From positions 32,001 through 96,000 of the forward strand of contig PQAM01000019.1 in NCBI GenBank assembly GCA_003104975.1: a DNA stretch of 64,000 nt, written 5' to 3'. Under the pieces are notes generated by a model, which had not been told where the DNA came from, did no database searches, and saw nothing but the letters and a program-made list of their open reading frames with translations. This document shows, in pieces, positions 61,909 to 64,000 of the stretch (position 1 is its first letter; the number at the start of each line of letters is the position of its first letter). Made by a program: the position numbers and the translations under genes. Source of the stretch: Candidatus Methylomirabilota bacterium (GTDB taxonomy: Bacteria; Methylomirabilota; Methylomirabilia; Methylomirabilales; Methylomirabilaceae).

Positions 61909-62232
61909 CTACGCTCCCAGCGTATGGGCGACGGCCTCCGGATTGTCTGCAGCCACCTTCGGCAGCGCCCGCGCCGGGCCTTCAGGCACTCGCCGCCCTT
62001 GTTCCCAGTTCTGCAGCGTGGCCAGGCTGACGCCGATCATCAGGGCGAACTCGGATTGTGACTTACCCAGCTTGAGACGGATCGCCTTGATGTCAGCCGG
62101 GTGAAACGTAAAGACCCGGGCCGGCCTCATCGTGCCCCGCCGGATCCGCCCAGCTTGACGAACGCTCCTGACGAGATTCTGAAAGTCCCTGTTATTGTGC
62201 CTCAGTCTCAACGGCTTGCCATAGCTCTTCAT
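61909..62232 (-). CDS. HTH-type antitoxin (HigA/MqsA-like)
   Basis: About 107 residues. Conserved part: RDFQNLVRSVRQAGRIRRG, then VFTFHPADIKAIRLKLGKSQSEFALMIGVSLATLQNWEQGRRVPEGPARAL, a Cro/C1-type helix-turn-helix of the addiction-module group. The start is unclear; the ATG at 62232 lies over the remains of a Phd-type antitoxin gene, and an internal ATG at 62130 would lose the conserved N-terminus. The toxin that should precede it is only a remnant (62145-62318). The gene may be intact but without a partner. Confidence 0.72.
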   Translation of the reverse strand: MKSYGKPLRLRHNNRDFQNLVRSVRQAGRIRRGTMRPARVFTFHPADIKAIRLKLGKSQSEFALMIGVSLATLQNWEQGRRVPEGPARALPKVAADNPEAVAHTLGA

Positions 62233-62318
62233 GGTTTGACGCCGATCGCCAGAATCTCCACCCGTCGGTGTTTCGGGTCGATCTCGTAGAAGACTCGAAA
62301 CCGGTTCTGTCCTCCAAA
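62145..62318 (-). pseudogene. Collapsed copy of the RelE-Phd module
   Basis: The right part (62236-62318) matches the 3' coding end of the RelE-like toxin near 25655-25745. The left part (62145-62225) matches the 3' end of the Phd-type antitoxin (EELWQAVETEAQ then TAA) and its flank near 25315-25392. Everything between has been deleted. Confidence 0.75.
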
Positions 62319-62425
62319 GTGTAGGACGGCACAGCAAGACTACTTGGGATATGACACCGCACAGAGGCGGCATTCGCTCCAGCAAGTGGTCAGCCGGGAT
62401 CAATGACCGGATACCAGGGCGGGGA

Positions 62426-62722
62426 TCATGCAACAGATTTGACTTCTTCTTCCAGCCGATCGCCGATCAGTTCCTCTTGCACCTCCAGATCGTAATGGGA
62501 TTGGAGATTGAGCCACAGCCGGGCAGAGGTGCCAAAGTAGCGGCCAAGACGCAGGGCCGTATCGGCGCTGATCGAGCGCTTGCCATGCACGATCTCATTG
62601 ATCCGACGGGGATCGACACTGATATCTCTCGCGAGTCTGTACTGAGAGATATTCATCGGCTTGAGGAACTCTTCCAGGAGGATTTCACCGGGATGAATGG
62701 GAGGGAAGTCTCTCTTTGCCAT
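62426..62722 (-). CDS. higA: HigA-type antitoxin
   Basis: 98 residues. FPPIHPGEILLEEFLKPMNISQYRLARDISVDPRRINEIVHGKRSISADTALRLGRYFGTSARLWLNLQ is the full HigA HTH pattern, and the tail LEVQEELIGDRLEEEV is typical. HigB toxin genes usually lie directly upstream; here that place holds a family B repeat, so the antitoxin is an orphan. Confidence 0.93.
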   Translation of the reverse strand: MAKRDFPPIHPGEILLEEFLKPMNISQYRLARDISVDPRRINEIVHGKRSISADTALRLGRYFGTSARLWLNLQSHYDLEVQEELIGDRLEEEVKSVA

Positions 62723-62799
62723 TTGTCTTGTACTTCTATCCCAAGACTCTCCGCGTTGCCGCTCGCGTCCTGTTTTGAAATGTATTACATACGTCCGGA

Positions 62800-62845
62800 C
62801 GTCATTCCGGCCAAGCCCGCACAGCGGGCGCGAGCCGGAATCCAG
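62800..62845. repeat. Family B palindrome, copy 7 (inverted)
   Basis: CGTCATTCCGGCCAAGCCC pairs with GCGAGCCGGAATCCAG. It lies where a higB gene would be expected. Confidence 0.85.
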
Positions 62846-62882
62846 GAAATAATGGGAGTTCCTGATCAGCTCAATGCGGTTG

Positions 62883-63104
62883 TCAAGCCGTCTTTATCAA
62901 CTTGTTGTCGAGTTCAAGTTCGTAAGAGAGAATCGTCTTGATGTTCATTGTTTTGGAAGCCCGAAGAATTTCAATGCCAACTATTTTGTTTTCAGAAGTC
63001 GTATCTAAATTTACACCCTCAGCAATTTCAATCACCCCATCCGGCTTTTGATTACCGAATTTGATATAGACAGCATCAACGTCTTTATCGTAATGGACTT
63101 TCAT
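62883..63104 (-). CDS. DUF2283 protein
   Basis: 73 residues: MKVHYDKDVDAVYIKFGNQKPDGVIEIAEGVNLDTTSENKIVGIEILRAS, the DUF2283 pattern of three strands and a helix. These small proteins often stand beside DUF4258 or other TA-like genes. Here it is alone. It is notably A/T-richer than its neighbours, which suggests a separate origin. Confidence 0.9.
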   Translation of the reverse strand: MKVHYDKDVDAVYIKFGNQKPDGVIEIAEGVNLDTTSENKIVGIEILRASKTMNIKTILSYELELDNKLIKTA

Positions 63105-63135
63105 TTTTTTCGTCCTTTCTTCAACGCATCACTTC

Positions 63136-63258
63136 ATGGTGTGGGGCACCGAACGCCTGTCCATTTCCTCCAACGCCGAATACTTCGTGCCCCAATTGCG
63201 CGTCCTCATCAGAGAGGTAGAAGCCATCATCGGCCGCAACGTTCCCTTAGAGGAATGA
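63136..63258 (+). CDS. Very short frame, possibly a gene remnant
   Basis: 40 codons: MVWGTERLSISSNAEYFVPQ then LRVLIREVEAIIGRNVPLEE. The helical, charged end looks like a real protein C-terminus. A decayed relative is at about 30950-31000. No clear ribosome site was seen. It may be the last part of a lost gene rather than a full one. Confidence 0.35.
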   Translation: MVWGTERLSISSNAEYFVPQLRVLIREVEAIIGRNVPLEE

Positions 63259-63283
63259 TAGACCCTCTGAACTGCGCTGAGGA

Positions 63284-63345
63284 CAACCCTCACCTATGCC
63301 CCCGGACTGCCTGTATCGCGCCAAACAACTTCAATTGTTTATGTC
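63284..63345 (-). pseudogene. Remnant of a VapB-VapC junction
   Basis: GAGGACAACCCTCAC, then GCCC-CGGAC and CGCCAAA match 31390-31440, where the AbrB-type antitoxin ends and the PIN toxin begins. Only this junction is left. Confidence 0.5.
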
Positions 63346-63410
63346 AGCAGTTCGCGCGAGGCTACTCGACTGATAAGTGGGACCTTGCGATGTTGGGCAT
63401 ACCGTGACGC

Positions 63411-63698
63411 TCACGAATGAGCGGAAGAGGCCGAAAGTTTAACGCCGAGCGCATGCAGCAGCTTCAGCATCGTGTCGTAGCGCGGCTTGGCACCAGGCGC
63501 AAGCGCTTTGTAGAGGCTCTCGCGTCCAAGACCGGCGTCTTTGGCAAGTTGCGCCATGCCCCGAGCACGGGCGACATCGCGCACTGCGGTAAGAAATACG
63601 TCGGGATTCGGATCTTCGAGGGCAGCGGTGAGATATTCCGCAATAGTTTCCTCGTCGTCGAGGTAGTCTGCAGCATCGAAGGGGGCAAATTTAGCCAT
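63411..63698 (-). CDS. HTH addiction-module antidote protein (HigA-like)
   Basis: 95 residues. APFDAADYLDDEETIAEYLTAALEDPNPDVFLTAVRDVARARGMAQLAKDAGLGRESLYKALAPGAKPRYDTMLKLLHALGVKL matches the TIGR02684 group of putative antidotes. The HTH is in the second half. It follows its toxin gene by three bases, a toxin-first order. Confidence 0.93.
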   Translation of the reverse strand: MAKFAPFDAADYLDDEETIAEYLTAALEDPNPDVFLTAVRDVARARGMAQLAKDAGLGRESLYKALAPGAKPRYDTMLKLLHALGVKLSASSAHS

Positions 63699-63701
63699 AG
63701 G

Positions 63702-64000
63702 TCACTCCTTCTCCAAAGCCCGGGCCATTTCAACGGCATGTGTGATGTCACGCTTCTGCGAGGACTTGTCCCCGCCAAGCAGAAGCAGATACATCACCTC
63801 TCCGCGACGAGTAAAATAGACTCGATAACCAGGGCCGACATGGATACGCATTTCGGAGACGCCCTCGCCCACCGGCTCACAGTCGCCAAAGTTGCCGTGC
63901 TCGGCAGAGCGGATGCGGTGAACGATACGGGCACGGCCCACCTCATCTTTCAATGCGACGAGCCATGCGTCAAATTCCTCGGAACGGTGAAAGGTATTCA
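63702..64000 (-). CDS. RelE/HigB-like toxin (TIGR02683 type), cut by the window edge
   Basis: 99 codons are visible. NTFHRSEEFDAWLVALKDEV is the N-terminal helix region; VGEGVSEMRIHVGPGYRVYFTRRGEVMYLLLLGGDKSSQKRDITHAVEMA is the catalytic core. The last visible bases on this strand are TG followed by AAT ACC, so the start codon may lie with its first base just outside the window. With the antidote gene next to it this looks like an intact module. A TTG inside (63953) would cut off the conserved N-terminus. Confidence 0.9.
   Translation of the reverse strand, partial: NTFHRSEEFDAWLVALKDEVGRARIVHRIRSAEHGNFGDCEPVGEGVSEMRIHVGPGYRVYFTRRGEVMYLLLLGGDKSSQKRDITHAVEMARALEKE

Overview
The window is high-GC bacterial chromosome with dense, well-formed operons broken by two repeat-rich accessory stretches. 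Heme d1 biosynthesis genes (nirJ, nirF, fused nirDL) are interleaved with a periplasmic nitrate reductase pair (napAB), and the window also carries a SUF Fe-S island, an aa3-type cytochrome c oxidase operon and many U32-family Fe-S proteins. This fits a denitrifying bacterium and is compatible with the NC10 / Methylomirabilis group. That assignment is inferred from gene content; no rRNA is present to confirm it.

Layout. 0-6.5 kb: nirJ-nirF-napA-napB-nirDL on the plus strand. 6.6-12.8 kb: a minus-strand housekeeping cluster, transcribed yebC-ruvC-ruvA-ruvB-DUF2905-queA-tgt-yajC. 12.8-16.5 kb: exported and unknown proteins, plus a degenerate receiver protein behind a clear sigma-54 promoter. 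16.5-25.3 kb: mrp, sufBCDSU, a sufT-like gene, a 7Fe-type ferredoxin and moaA. 25.3-34.1 kb: accessory region with several toxin-antitoxin (TA) modules (some intact, some decayed), a LamG-like/TIR-like fusion protein, small exported proteins, dispersed palindromic repeats and a second, partial copy of the moaA 3' end. 34.1-43.3 kb: aldehyde dehydrogenase, a two-domain SagB-type oxidoreductase, an RNase Z-like metallo-hydrolase, a Spy-like protein, pdxA, a BON lipoprotein, a PAS-LuxR regulator, hisC and a MNT-type nucleotidyltransferase.

43.4-51.2 kb: the most unusual intact block. Four U32-family genes, a substrate-binding-like protein without a signal peptide and a PEP-synthase/rifampin-phosphotransferase-like enzyme form one plus-strand run. 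About 245 bp upstream lies a CRP/FNR-family (DNR/FNR-like) box. I read this as a possible anaerobically induced, oxygen-independent modification pathway. 51.4-58.7 kb: a YIP1-like membrane protein, two SDR proteins, coxBACD, a nucleotide-sugar epimerase and tRNA-Leu(GAG). 58.7-64 kb: a second accessory stretch with TA genes and remnants (ParE, MazEF, HigA, RelE/Phd, HTH antitoxins), DUF4160/DUF2442, DUF2283 and the same repeat families. A toxin gene runs off the right edge.

Several decayed modules occur in both accessory stretches, so they have probably exchanged or duplicated DNA. No transposase, integrase, rRNA or CRISPR array was seen. Gene calls are from reading the translations, and no database search was run.
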